From: Actinocatenispora sp963815125
GTDB lineage: Bacteria > Actinomycetota > Actinomycetes > Mycobacteriales > Micromonosporaceae
Direction: 5' to 3'
Assembly: GCA_963815125.1 (NCBI GenBank)
Contig: CAWFFM010000003.1
Span: forward strand, 124,001-188,000
Length of the DNA: 64,000 nt
Shown here: piece after piece, positions 41,656-53,395 of the stretch
Layout of the letters: every line of letters starts with the position of its first letter
How positions within the stretch are numbered: position 1 is the first letter of the stretch
Position numbers and translations under genes: made by a program
Notes under the pieces: generated by a model
Database searches by the model: none
What the model was told of the DNA's origin: nothing
The model's input: the letters and a program-made list of their open reading frames with translations, nothing else

Positions 41656-42480
41656 GTGCGACGGCCTGTCGTGGGCGTCACGGGGTACCACATCGAACCG
41701 GAGAAGGCGGCCGAACTCGGGTTCGGTCCGCGCGGCCTCGAGGTCACCCCAGGCACGTACCTGAAGTGGGTACGTGAATCGGGCATGTTGCCCGTACCGG
41801 TGCCGACGCACCCCGACCAGGTACACGGTGACTACCTCGACCTGCTCGACGGCCTGCTGCTGACCGGCGGCGCGGACATCACCCCCGAGCTGTACGGCGC
41901 ACCCACCCACCCGCTGTCCAAGCTGGAGCCGGACCGGGACACCTTCGAGCTCGGGCTGCTGCGCGCGGCGCTCGACCGCGGCATGCCGGTCCTGGGCGTC
42001 TGCCGGGGCCTGCAACTGCTCAACGTGGCCTTCGGCGGGACACTGCACCAGCATCTGCCGGACCGCTCCACCGAACTCGTGCACTCGAGTGAATACCGGG
42101 ACGGTCGGCGCCACTCCGGTGACATGTGGGTCCCCGCGTTCCACGAGATCACCGTGACCGATCAGGAACTGAGCGAACTGACCGGCGGGACCGTGCACAC
42201 CAACAGCTACCACCACCAGGGGGTGGCCCGGCTCGGCGAAGGTCTCGCCGTGGCGGCCCGTGCCGCCGACGGCCTGGTCGAAGCGGTGGTCGGAATGGAC
42301 CGTCAGGTCCTCGGCGTGCAGTGGCACCCGGAGATGCACGGCCTGGACGAACGGGCCGGAATCGCCCCGTTCCGCTGGCTGGCCCGGCGGCTGGCCGGTG
42401 AACCCGTACACCTCGCCACGACCGCCGCGCCTGTCGCGGAGGTCGCCCCGGCCGGCGCGGACGTCCTTGCCGCCCGCTGA
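41656..42480 (+). CDS. Class I glutamine amidotransferase-like hydrolase (PuuD-like)
   Basis: 274 residues of peptidase C26: GLLLTGGADITPELYG, nucleophile Cys in VLGVCRGLQLLNVAFGG, TNSYHHQGV, and the triad His/Glu in GVQWHPEM. Hydrolyses gamma-glutamyl amides such as gamma-glutamyl-GABA in polyamine use. GTG 41656 has AAGGGAG upstream. The 240-bp AT-rich leader contains a dyad GTCCA-TAG-TGGAC (about 41438-41450) that could be an operator. Confidence 0.92.
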   Translation: MRRPVVGVTGYHIEPEKAAELGFGPRGLEVTPGTYLKWVRESGMLPVPVPTHPDQVHGDYLDLLDGLLLTGGADITPELYGAPTHPLSKLEPDRDTFELGLLRAALDRGMPVLGVCRGLQLLNVAFGGTLHQHLPDRSTELVHSSEYRDGRRHSGDMWVPAFHEITVTDQELSELTGGTVHTNSYHHQGVARLGEGLAVAARAADGLVEAVVGMDRQVLGVQWHPEMHGLDERAGIAPFRWLARRLAGEPVHLATTAAPVAEVAPAGADVLAAR

Positions 42481-42524
42481 CAGCTGGTTGGTCGTACCGC
42501 TTCGTGGTCGGCGAGAATGGGCCG

Positions 42525-43964
42525 GTGACAGCAGCCGCGAAACCCTCGTTCGGAAACGTCCTCGCGGGGCGGTACGCCTCGCCCGAGCTGGTCCGACTCT
42601 GGTCGCCGGAACACAAGGTCGTCCTGGAACGCCGGCTCTGGCTGGCCGTCCTGCGTGCCCAGCGTGAACTGGGGGTCGGCGTACCGGACGGTGTCGTCGA
42701 GGCGTACGAGAAGGTCGTGGACCGGGTCGACCTGGCCTCCATCGCGGCCCGCGAACGGGTCACCCGGCACGACGTGAAGGCCCGGATCGAGGAGTTCTCG
42801 GCGCTGGCCGGCCACGAGCACATCCACAAGGGGATGACCAGCCGGGACCTCACCGAGAACGTCGAGCAGCTGCAGGTCCGCGAATCGCTGGTGCTGATCC
42901 GGGACCGGATCGTCGCGGCGCTCGCCCGGCTGGCCCGACGGGCGTCGGAGTACCAGAGCCTGGTCATGGTCGGCCGGTCGCACAACGTCCCGGCGCAGGC
43001 CACGACCCTGGGCAAACGGTTCGCCTCCGCCGCCGAGGAACTGCTCGGTGGCTACCAGCGGATCGGCGAACTGCTCGACCGGTACCCGTTGCGCGGCATC
43101 AAGGGCCCCGTCGGTACCGGCGCCGACCAGCTCGACCTCCTCGACCGCGACCCGGCCCGGCTGGCCGAACTGGAACGCCGGGTGGCGGCGCACCTGGGGT
43201 TCGCGCACGTGTTCGACAGCGTCGGGCAGGTGTACCCCCGCTCGGTCGACTACGACGCGGTGTCCGCGCTGGTACACGCCGCGGCGGCGCCGTCCTCGCT
43301 GGCACTGACGCTGCGCCTGATGGCCGGCCAGGAACTGGTCACCGAGGGTTTCAAGCCCGGCCAGGTCGGGTCCTCGGCGATGCCGCACAAGATGAACACC
43401 CGGTCCTGCGAGCGGGTGAACGGCTTCGCGGTGATCCTGCGCGGCTACGCCTCGATGGTCGGTGAACTGGCCGGCGGGCAGTGGAACGAGGGCGACGTGT
43501 CCTGCTCGGTGGTGCGCCGGGTCGCGCTGCCGGACGCGTTCTTCGCCGCGGACGGACTGTTCCAGACGTTCCTGACGGTGCTCGACGAACTCGGCGCGTA
43601 CCCGGCGGTGGTGGCCCGCGAACTGGACCGCTACCTGCCGTTCCTGGCGACGACGAAGGTACTGGTCGGCGCGGTACGTCGGGGCGTCGGGCGGGAACAG
43701 GCGCACGAGGCGATCAAGGAGCATGCGATCGCGGTGGCGTTGGCCCTGCGCGGTTCCGACGGTGACCGCAACGACCTGTTCGACCGGCTGGCCGACGACC
43801 CCCGGCTCGGGCTGAGCCGGGCCGACATCGACGCCCTGGTGGCCGACCCGGCCAGCTTCACCGGTGCCGCCGCCGACCAGGTCGGCGCGGTCGTCGAACG
43901 GGTCGGTACGGTCCTCGCCCGGCACCCCGGCCCCGCCGACTACACCCCGCCGCCGATCCTCTGA
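42525..43964 (+). CDS. purB: Adenylosuccinate lyase
   Basis: 479 residues. Fumarase/aspartase fold: HIHKGMTSRDLTENVEQLQ, VGRSHNVPAQATTLGKR, and the signature SSAMPHKMNTRSCERVNG with the catalytic Ser in the flexible loop. Acts twice in purine synthesis, on SAICAR and adenylosuccinate. GTG 42525 is preferred; GTG 42504 is possible. The pattern with PRSVDYDAVSALVHAA fits the longer purB type. Confidence 0.95.
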   Translation: MTAAAKPSFGNVLAGRYASPELVRLWSPEHKVVLERRLWLAVLRAQRELGVGVPDGVVEAYEKVVDRVDLASIAARERVTRHDVKARIEEFSALAGHEHIHKGMTSRDLTENVEQLQVRESLVLIRDRIVAALARLARRASEYQSLVMVGRSHNVPAQATTLGKRFASAAEELLGGYQRIGELLDRYPLRGIKGPVGTGADQLDLLDRDPARLAELERRVAAHLGFAHVFDSVGQVYPRSVDYDAVSALVHAAAAPSSLALTLRLMAGQELVTEGFKPGQVGSSAMPHKMNTRSCERVNGFAVILRGYASMVGELAGGQWNEGDVSCSVVRRVALPDAFFAADGLFQTFLTVLDELGAYPAVVARELDRYLPFLATTKVLVGAVRRGVGREQAHEAIKEHAIAVALALRGSDGDRNDLFDRLADDPRLGLSRADIDALVADPASFTGAAADQVGAVVERVGTVLARHPGPADYTPPPIL

Positions 43965-44265
43965 GCGGAGCGCCGGCGCGGGCCGGCGTGAGCCGGCGTG
44001 GGGTGGGGCGGCCGGCAGCCGCGGACGGCGGCCGGGGCCGCAACTGCGTACAGCTACCGGAACGGCCCGCGCGGGGGCATAACGACGGCGCCCTGCCGGA
44101 CCCGTGGCGTACCGGCGGGTACGGCGTCCCGACCACCCGGCGGACCTCCTCCGACCTGCCCGCCGACCTCCCACAGCGCCAGATTGAGGCCATGTCACAG
44201 CAGGTGGTAGCCATCGCGGTAGTCTGAGCAAGCTCGCGCCCAGCAACTATTGACAGGAGCGCCGC
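43965..44265. other. Upstream region of purSQL
   Basis: 301 bp, very GC-rich on the left with GCCGGCGTG repeats, then more AT. TAGTCT (44220-44225) is a possible -10. AGGAG (44255-44259) is the purS ribosome site. No gene or riboswitch recognised. Confidence 0.5.
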
Positions 44266-44817
44266 GTGCCTCGCGTCGTCGTCGACGTCATGCTCAAACC
44301 CGAGATTCTCGACCCCGCCGGCCAGGCCGTGTCGGGGGCGCTACCGCGACTGGGTGTCACCGACGTGACCTCCGTACGGATCGGTAAGCGCATCGAGATC
44401 GAATTCAGCGGGAAACCGGACCTGGACAGGGCCCGGGAGATCGCGGACCGGCTGCTGGCCAATCCGGTGATCGAGGACTTCACCCTGCACGTGGAGCCGC
44501 CCGAGGAGCCCGAGGTGCCGGCCCGGAAGTCCGCGGCCGGCCAGCTCGACGCCATGGCGGCAGGGGATCCGGTCGAGCCGGACGCGCCGTCGGTACGGGC
44601 CGGGAAACCGACCCCGGTCAGCCACGTCAGGCCGCTGCCGCCGGGCACCCGGCTGATCCCGGCGAAGCCGGTCACCCCGGGCCCGGCCACCAAGCTGGCC
44701 GCGGTACCGGATCCGGCCACTCCGGCCGAGGCGGCCCGGGACACCGCGCCGCCGGTGGCCGGGGCCACGAAGGCCAGCCCGGCCGCCACCTCGGGCGGCG
44801 GCGAGGTTCCCCGGTGA
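44266..44817 (+). CDS. purS: FGAM synthase subunit PurS with long C-terminal extension
   Basis: 183 residues. Residues 1-85 are PurS (MLKPEILDPAGQAVSGALPR, VRIGKRIEIEF, ADRLLANPVIEDFTL). PurS alone is usually about 80 residues. The remaining 98 residues are Pro/Ala/Thr-rich and likely disordered, with no known domain. GTG 44266 follows AGGAG. PurS bridges PurL and PurQ in the FGAM synthase complex. GTGA overlap with purQ. Confidence 0.93.
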   Translation: MPRVVVDVMLKPEILDPAGQAVSGALPRLGVTDVTSVRIGKRIEIEFSGKPDLDRAREIADRLLANPVIEDFTLHVEPPEEPEVPARKSAAGQLDAMAAGDPVEPDAPSVRAGKPTPVSHVRPLPPGTRLIPAKPVTPGPATKLAAVPDPATPAEAARDTAPPVAGATKASPAATSGGGEVPR

Positions 44818-45557
44818 CCCGGGTCGGTGTGGTCACCTTCCCCGGTTCGCTGGACGATCAGGACGCGTTGCGTGCGGTCCGGCTCGCCGGTGCCGAGCCG
44901 ATCTCGCTCTGGCACGACGAGGCCGACCTGCACGAGGTCGAGGCCGTCATCCTGCCCGGCGGCTTCTCCTACGGCGACTACCTGCGCTGCGGTGCCATCG
45001 CCCGGTTCTCCCCGGCCATGGAGGCGGTACGCGACGCCGCCCAGGGCGGCATGCCGGTGCTGGGTATCTGCAACGGATTCCAGGTGCTCTGCGAGGCGCA
45101 CCTGTTGCCCGGCGCGCTGACCCGCAATCAGCACCTGCACTTCCGCAACCGGGACCAGTGGCTGCGGGTCGAGGACGCCGGTACCGCATGGACCAGCGGC
45201 TACCAGACCAGCCAGGAGATCCTGGTGCCGGTCAAGAACGGTGAGGGCTGCTTCGTGGCAGACCGACGGACCCTCGACGAACTGGAGTCCGAGGGCCAGG
45301 TCGTGCTGCGCTACGTACGCGGCAACCCGAACGGTTCGCAGCGCGACATCGCCGGGATCCGTAACGCCGCCGGCAACGTGGTCGGCATGATGCCGCACCC
45401 CGAACACGCCGTCGAGGCGCTGACCGGCCCTTCCATCGACGGGCTCGGCTTCTTCAGTTCGGTGCTGACGCATCTGGCCGAGGCGGCCAGCGCGGCGTCC
45501 GCCGCCGAACCGACCGGCCGTTCGCGCCGGGCGCGCAGCATGGCCCGGGACCGGTAG
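44814..45557 (+). CDS. purQ: FGAM synthase glutaminase subunit PurQ
   Basis: 247 residues. Class I amidotransferase: LPGGFSYGDYLR, nucleophile Cys in VLGICNGFQVLCEA, and MPHPEHAVE with His/Glu. A tail of about 25 Ala/Arg/Ser-rich residues exceeds the usual length. GTG start overlaps purS. Supplies ammonia to PurL. Confidence 0.97.
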   Translation: MTRVGVVTFPGSLDDQDALRAVRLAGAEPISLWHDEADLHEVEAVILPGGFSYGDYLRCGAIARFSPAMEAVRDAAQGGMPVLGICNGFQVLCEAHLLPGALTRNQHLHFRNRDQWLRVEDAGTAWTSGYQTSQEILVPVKNGEGCFVADRRTLDELESEGQVVLRYVRGNPNGSQRDIAGIRNAAGNVVGMMPHPEHAVEALTGPSIDGLGFFSSVLTHLAEAASAASAAEPTGRSRRARSMARDR

Positions 45558-45569
45558 GAGAAAAGATCT

Positions 45570-47918
<2,349 letters not shown>

Positions 47919-48002
47919 CCGTTCGGTCCCGTCCCGGTGCCGTCCGCGCCGGGCCGGGGTGTCGCCGGCGCCGGGCCGCGGTGACGGCATGTCGGGCGCT
48001 GG

Positions 48003-48048
48003 GTGTCGCCCGTGCCGGGCACGGAGTGTCGCCCGTGCCGGGCACGGA
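48003..48048. repeat. Two tandem 23-bp palindrome-bearing repeats
   Basis: Two exact copies of a 23-bp unit starting GTGTCGCCCGTGCCGGGCAC; each contains CGTGCCgGGCACG, able to fold as a hairpin. Lies 85 bp after purL. Probably a tandem terminator. Confidence 0.75.
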
Positions 48049-48110
48049 GTGTCGCAGCACACCGGAAATCCCGGCGCCGGGTCGGCCCGCGCGGCGGTAG
48101 CTTTCGCTGC

Positions 48111-48884
48111 GTGACCGAGTCGGTGTACACGCAGCCGCACAGCGGCGTCCGGTTCGACTGGGGCCTGGCCGGTGCGGCCGAGCTGAGCCGGGTGTGTTCC
48201 GTACTGGTGGTGGTGGACGTGCTGTCGTTCAGCACCTCCGTCACCATCGCGGTGGAGCGCGGCTTCCGGGTACACCCGTTCCCCTGGAACGATCAGGCCG
48301 AGCAGTACGCGAACCGGGTCGGTGCGGTGGTGGCCGTGGGGCGCGGAGCCACCACCCGGGAGCGGCCCTGGTCGCTGTCCCCGGCGGCGTTACGTACCGC
48401 TCCCGTGGTGCCCGACCTGGTACTTCCCTCACCCAACGGTGCGACCATCTGCGCGGCGGCCGAGGCGGTCGGCATCCCGGTGGTGGCCGGCTGCCTGCGC
48501 AACGCCCGGGCGGTGGCCGAGCTACTGCGTTCCGACGGGTACGGCACGCTGAGCCGGCCGATCGGCGTGGTCGCGGCCGGCGAACGGTGGCCGGACGGCA
48601 CGTTGCGGCCGTGCGTGGAGGATCTGCTCGGTGCGGCGGCGATCCTGGACGGTCTGGCCGTCACGGCCGCTGAGCTGTCCCTGGAGGCCGCGACCACGCT
48701 CGCGGTGCTCTCCAACGTTCCGGACATTCCGGCCGCGGTCCGGGGCAGTGTGTCCGGACGGGAACTGATCGACCGTGGCTTCGGCCTGGACGTGGAACTG
48801 GCCGTGCAGCGCGATGCCAGCCGGGAGGTCCCGGTGCTGCGGTCCGGGGCGTTCGCCGGCAGCCGTCCCGCGGTGTACCCCTGA
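48111..48884 (+). CDS. 2-phosphosulfolactate phosphatase-like protein (ComB family)
   Basis: 257 residues: VLVVVDVLSFSTSVTIAVERG, LPSPNGATICAAA, VVAGCLRNARAVAELL, VVAAGERWPDGTLRPCVEDLLGAAAIL. These are ComB signatures. The ComB enzyme acts in coenzyme M synthesis in archaea; in actinobacteria the substrate is unknown. GTG 48111 with TAGCTT seven bases upstream suggests a leaderless mRNA. Confidence 0.9.
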   Translation: MTESVYTQPHSGVRFDWGLAGAAELSRVCSVLVVVDVLSFSTSVTIAVERGFRVHPFPWNDQAEQYANRVGAVVAVGRGATTRERPWSLSPAALRTAPVVPDLVLPSPNGATICAAAEAVGIPVVAGCLRNARAVAELLRSDGYGTLSRPIGVVAAGERWPDGTLRPCVEDLLGAAAILDGLAVTAAELSLEAATTLAVLSNVPDIPAAVRGSVSGRELIDRGFGLDVELAVQRDASREVPVLRSGAFAGSRPAVYP

Positions 48885-48977
48885 CGGCGCACTCATCGAC
48901 CCGGCCCTGAGTTGCCGGTACGTGGCTGCTCCGGTCCGGCGGCCGGTCGGCCGGCCGCCGTCACCTGGTGCCGGCGG

Positions 48978-50975
48978 TCAGCCGTCCAGCCAGTCGACCC
49001 CGTCGGCCCGGTCCAGCCGGGTCTCGTCGGCGCTGGGTCGGGCACTGGGCGGCTGTTGCCGGGGCTGTTCGGTCTGCTGCCAGGTGCGGGTGGGCTCGTT
49101 CACCCCGTGCCGCTGCTGGCTGTGGCCGTGCGCCGGGCTCTGTGGCGCGGCCGCGGGCTGACCGGAGCCGCCGTACTGGTGCTGCCCGCTGCCCGGGTAG
49201 CCGGACCCGCTGGTGGGTTGGCCGTAGCCGCTGTAGCCCGGTGCGCCGCTGGTGGGTTGGCCGTACCCGCTGGTCGGGGCGGCACCGCTGGTCGGTGCAC
49301 CGCTCTGGGCCCCGTAGCCGGGTGCGCCGCTGGTGGGTTGGCCGTAGCCGCTGTAGCCGGGTGCGCCGCTGGTGGGTTGGCCGTACCCGCTGGTCGGAGC
49401 GGCACCGCTGGTCGGCGCGGCACCGCTGGTCGGCGCGGCGCCCGGACCGGACCGGCCGTACGTGGTGCCGCCGTAGTTCCCGGTGCGGTCCGGCTGCTGC
49501 CACGGCTGGGTCTGCTCGCCGTACTGCCCCGGTCCACCGGAGGTGGGCGGTACGCCACCGGACACCGGGCCGGTCGCCTCGTGGCCGCCGGACTGCCAGT
49601 TGCGGGTGCTCTCGTCGTAGCGCTGGCCGCCACCGTACTGCTGGGTCTCGCCCGCGTACGGTCGGTTCTGCTGTGGGCTCTCCGCGCCGTACTGCTGGGT
49701 CCGGCCACCGTACTCGGGCTCCCCCGCGTACGGGGTGCCGCCGCTGTACTGCTGGGTCTCCCCGGCGTACGGGGTGCCACCACCCTGTTGGTAGTTGTTC
49801 GTCCCGTAGTTGCGGGCGAAGTTGTCGTAGTCGTCGTACTCGTCGCGCACCGGTGGCACGTTGTGCACCATGGTCGCCGCATCGCCGCCGGGGATCGCGT
49901 TCATCACCGAGGTTTCCTGCGCACTGGACGCCGGGTATCCGGAGGCGGGGTAGCCGGACGGCGGGTTGTGGTCGAACGGTGCCAGCGGGCTGTCCCCGGC
50001 GCCCCCGTCGTCACCGTCGTCGTCCTTCTTCTTCAGCAGCATCACGATCGCGACGATGCCGCCGATCACCAGCAGCGCACCCAGGATGATCAGGACCCAG
50101 GTGACGGTGCCCAGGCCGGTGTCGTCCTTGGTGGCGACGGCGGTCGGGGTCGGGCTGGTGAGGGGACTCGCGGTGGTCGCGGTGGGTTTGGGCGCGGCCT
50201 TGGCGGTCAGGGTCAGGCCGTTGAAGGTCAGTGGCTGCCCGGCGGTGCCGGGCTGGGTCTCCTTCTTGACCTTGTATCCGTCCGCCCTGATGGTGGCGGT
50301 GATGTTGCCGGGGACGAGCCGGTCGCTGTCGCTCGGCGTCCACTTGAAGTTGCCGGAGCCGTCGGTGTTGGTGCGGGCCGTGCCCCCCTTGGCGTCGGTG
50401 AGCGTCACGTCCGCGCTGGCCACCGGCGAGCCGTCCTTCTCGCTGGTCACATTGCCGGAGATGGCACCGACCGAGTTCGGCTGGTCGTTGGACACGGTGA
50501 TCGCGTAGCCGACGCTGGCCGGCTGTGCGCCGGGCGCCGAAACCTGGACCTGGCCCTGACCGTTCTTGCTGTCGCCGGGTCCCAGGTCGCTCTGCCCGGG
50601 AGGGCCGATCTTGACGTAGATCGCCTTGGCGGAGTGGCCGTCCAGCACGCCGAGCGGACAGTTCAGGTTGCCCTGCCCGTCGGTGATGCAGCCTGCGGGC
50701 TGGGAACCCTTGATGGCCACGCCGAGCTCGGACAGCGGAACCGAGATCACCGCGTTCACGTTCGCGATGGGTTCGCTGCTGGTCACGTTGATGCTGAGGG
50801 TCCGGGCCTCGCCACCGACCTTCAGGTCGATGTTCCCCGGGCTGGCGGTGACCGCCAGGACCGGTGCCGCGTGGGCCGGGGCCGCACCGACGGCCGCCGC
50901 GCCCAGAGACACGCCGGCGAGTACCACCAGACCTGTCAGACCGCGACGCAGGCGTGCGCGCGCTGGCGTTGCCAT
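48978..50975 (-). CDS. Membrane protein with Ig-like surface part and repetitive tail
   Basis: 665 residues. Signal peptide to about residue 38 (LTGLVVLAGVSLGAAAVGAAPAHA), an extracellular beta domain (NIDLKVGGEARTLSINV) and a carboxypeptidase-regulatory-like domain (ISGNVTSEKDGSPVASADVTL... GYKVKK). A membrane helix follows (WVLIILGALLVIGGIVAIVMLL) then basic/acidic KKKDDDGDD. The last 320 residues form a Tyr/Gly/Gln/Ser/Thr low-complexity cytoplasmic tail with PYAGETQQY repeats and PTSGYGQ/GAPGYSGYGQ repeats. ATG 50975 has GGAGG eight bases upstream. Surface protein of unknown role. Confidence 0.85.
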   Translation of the reverse strand: MATPARARLRRGLTGLVVLAGVSLGAAAVGAAPAHAAPVLAVTASPGNIDLKVGGEARTLSINVTSSEPIANVNAVISVPLSELGVAIKGSQPAGCITDGQGNLNCPLGVLDGHSAKAIYVKIGPPGQSDLGPGDSKNGQGQVQVSAPGAQPASVGYAITVSNDQPNSVGAISGNVTSEKDGSPVASADVTLTDAKGGTARTNTDGSGNFKWTPSDSDRLVPGNITATIRADGYKVKKETQPGTAGQPLTFNGLTLTAKAAPKPTATTASPLTSPTPTAVATKDDTGLGTVTWVLIILGALLVIGGIVAIVMLLKKKDDDGDDGGAGDSPLAPFDHNPPSGYPASGYPASSAQETSVMNAIPGGDAATMVHNVPPVRDEYDDYDNFARNYGTNNYQQGGGTPYAGETQQYSGGTPYAGEPEYGGRTQQYGAESPQQNRPYAGETQQYGGGQRYDESTRNWQSGGHEATGPVSGGVPPTSGGPGQYGEQTQPWQQPDRTGNYGGTTYGRSGPGAAPTSGAAPTSGAAPTSGYGQPTSGAPGYSGYGQPTSGAPGYGAQSGAPTSGAAPTSGYGQPTSGAPGYSGYGQPTSGSGYPGSGQHQYGGSGQPAAAPQSPAHGHSQQRHGVNEPTRTWQQTEQPRQQPPSARPSADETRLDRADGVDWLDG

Positions 50976-51196
50976 CTCCACCGCCTCCGGTGCGTGTGAC
51001 TGGACGACGTGGTGCACGATACTGCCGGGGCGCACCTACCTCGCCTATTGTGTACTACCCTCTTGGTCCAACCGCCGGGAACTATGCCCTGTGCGGGCGC
51101 GGTTTGGCGACCCGGCCACTGGCCGAGTTGCGGATGTCTCCCCGATGGGCCGCTGGTCCGGCCTCCGATCACCCACGCTGACGGTATCGTCCTGCC

Positions 51197-51574
51197 GTGC
51201 CTCCTCCCACCCCTGCCCCGTCCTGGGACCCTTCGACGGTCGCTGCCGTCCTCGCTGACCTGGATGTCGGCCGCACCCCGGCCTCTGCGGCGTTGCGGGA
51301 CGCGACCCGCGCGCTGTTGGGGCGGCTCGCGGAACAGGTACCGGGCCGGTCGGTCGAGGTCCGGGTGCCGCCGTACGGCGCGGTGCAGTGCGTGCCGGGT
51401 CCGCGGCACACCCGGGGTACGCCACCCAACGTGATCGAGACCGACGCGTCGACCTGGCTGCGGCTGGCCACCGGTCGGCTGAGCTGGCCGGACGCGGTCG
51501 CCGCCGGGAAGGTCCGGGCCAGCGGCAACCGCGCCGACCTCACGGCGTACCTGCCGGTCGTGGCGTTGCCCTGA
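51197..51574 (+). CDS. Sterol carrier family (SCP2-like) protein
   Basis: 125 residues. The SCP2-like part ends in IETDASTWLRLATGRLSWPDAVAAGKVRASGNRADLTAYLP, a common actinobacterial pattern. The gene precedes purF here. TATCGT (51185-51190) six bases before GTG 51197 points to a leaderless transcript. Lipid or hydrophobic ligand binding is inferred from the family. Confidence 0.9.
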   Translation: MPPPTPAPSWDPSTVAAVLADLDVGRTPASAALRDATRALLGRLAEQVPGRSVEVRVPPYGAVQCVPGPRHTRGTPPNVIETDASTWLRLATGRLSWPDAVAAGKVRASGNRADLTAYLPVVALP

Positions 51575-51731
51575 CCCGGATCGATACCGGACGGCGGCCA
51601 CCTATCCGGGATGTTCCTGTCTTATGCGGTAGTGCAACGACAAAGTGCCACCAGACCATGGCTCCAGGTCATCGACTGTGCCTCGCGTACACTTGGTGAC
51701 GACCGCCATCCCCAGCTTGCGAGGAGCGGCA

Positions 51732-53357
51732 GTGCCCCGAGGCGACGGGCTACTGACCCACGACCTTGACCCCGACTCTCCCGGACCACAGGATGCCTGC
51801 GGCGTCTTCGGTGTCTGGGCGCCCGGCGAGGAAGTGGCCAAACTTTCCTTCTTCGGGCTCTACGCACTGCAGCATCGTGGCCAGGAGGCTGCCGGCATTG
51901 CAGTCAGTGACGGTTCGGGTGTCGTGGTCTACAAGGACCTCGGACTGGTCTCCCAGGTCTTCGACGAATCCTCGCTGGCCAGCCTGCGCGGGCACATCGC
52001 GGTCGGTCACTGCCGCTATTCCACTACCGGCGGCTCCAACTGGGAGAACGCTCAGCCGACGCTCCGTTCCACCAGCGCGGGCACGACCATCGCGCTGGCC
52101 CACAACGGAAACCTGGTCAACACGGTCGAACTGGCACGGAAGGTCGAGGAGCTCGGCCTGGAGGCCGGTGCCACCAACGACACCACCCTGGTGACCACGC
52201 TGCTGGCCGCCCGGCCCGACCTGTCCGTCGAGGCGGCCGCGCTGCAACTGCTGCCGGACCTGCGCGGCGCGTTCAGTTTCGTGTTCTGCGACGAGGACAC
52301 CCTGTACGCCGCCCGCGACCCGCAGGGCCTGCACCCGCTCGTACTCGGTCGACTGGAACGCGGCTGGGTGGTCGCTTCGGAGACCGCCGCCCTCGACATC
52401 GTGGGCGCCGCGGTGGTCCGTGAGGTCGAGCCCGGCGAACTGCTCGCGATCGACGAGAACGGCCTGCGCAGCGAACGTTTCGCCGCACCGGAGCCGAAGG
52501 GCTGCCTGTTCGAGTACGTCTACCTGGCCCGGCCCGACACCACCATCGCCGGGCGCAACGTGTACGCGACCCGGGTGGAGATCGGTCGGCGGCTGGCCCG
52601 GGAGTACCCGGTCGAGGCCGACCTGGTCATCCCCAGCCCGGAGTCGGGCACCCCGGCCGCCATCGGCTACGCCAACGAGTCCGGCATCGCGTACGGCATG
52701 GGCCTGGTGAAGAACTCGTACGTCGGGCGCACCTTCATCGAGCCGTCCCAGACGATCCGCCAGCTCGGTATCCGGCTCAAGCTCAACCCGCTGCGCGAAC
52801 AGATCCGCGGCAAGCGGGTCGTGGTGGTGGACGATTCGATCGTGCGCGGCAACACCCAACGGGCGATCGTACGGATGCTGCGTGAGGCCGGCGCACTGGA
52901 AGTCCACGTACGGATCGCTTCACCGCCGGTGAAGTGGCCGTGCTTCTACGGCATCGACTTCGCGACCCGGGCCGAGCTGCTGGCCAACGGGCTCGACCTG
53001 GACGGCATACGGCGCTCGGTGGGCGCCGACAGCCTCGGCTACGTCTCGCTGGACAATCTGATCGCGGCCACCGAGCAGCCCCGTAACCGGCTCTGCCGGG
53101 CCTGCTTCGACGGCGTCTACCCGGTGGAGCTGCCGGCCGAGAGCCTGGTCGGCAAGCACGTCCTGGAGGGCATCGGCCGGCGCACCAACGACGCCAAGCC
53201 CGCCGGGACGCCACGACCGCAGCAGCGGACGGACGGGCCGGACCGGTCGGGTCAGACCAGTGCCGACCGTGACACCGACGGTGATCGCACCGGGCCGCGC
53301 GCCGCCGAGATCCTGGCGTCGAGCCCGGGTGGTGCGGACGCGCTCCGGCGTCCGTGA
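51732..53357 (+). CDS. purF: Amidophosphoribosyltransferase
   Basis: 541 residues. A propeptide of 22 residues precedes catalytic Cys23 (DACGVFGVW). Ntn glutaminase parts (LQHRGQEAAGI, HCRYSTTGGSNWENAQP) and PRPP-binding VVVVDDSIVRGNTQ follow. Four Cys for the [4Fe-4S] cluster of the B. subtilis type are present (KGCLF, WPCFYG, CRACFDG). A disordered tail of about 60 residues follows. GTG 51732 has GAGGAG upstream. First step of purine synthesis. TGA overlaps a GTG/ATG, but purM likely starts further on. Confidence 0.97.
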   Translation: MPRGDGLLTHDLDPDSPGPQDACGVFGVWAPGEEVAKLSFFGLYALQHRGQEAAGIAVSDGSGVVVYKDLGLVSQVFDESSLASLRGHIAVGHCRYSTTGGSNWENAQPTLRSTSAGTTIALAHNGNLVNTVELARKVEELGLEAGATNDTTLVTTLLAARPDLSVEAAALQLLPDLRGAFSFVFCDEDTLYAARDPQGLHPLVLGRLERGWVVASETAALDIVGAAVVREVEPGELLAIDENGLRSERFAAPEPKGCLFEYVYLARPDTTIAGRNVYATRVEIGRRLAREYPVEADLVIPSPESGTPAAIGYANESGIAYGMGLVKNSYVGRTFIEPSQTIRQLGIRLKLNPLREQIRGKRVVVVDDSIVRGNTQRAIVRMLREAGALEVHVRIASPPVKWPCFYGIDFATRAELLANGLDLDGIRRSVGADSLGYVSLDNLIAATEQPRNRLCRACFDGVYPVELPAESLVGKHVLEGIGRRTNDAKPAGTPRPQQRTDGPDRSGQTSADRDTDGDRTGPRAAEILASSPGGADALRRP

Positions 53358-53395
53358 TGTCGCAGGCCGACAGGGCCTGCCTGAGGGGAGAACCG

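Noticed and set aside
43965..44265. Purine riboswitch upstream of purS
   Set aside because: No purine or other aptamer core could be recognised in this GC-rich leader.
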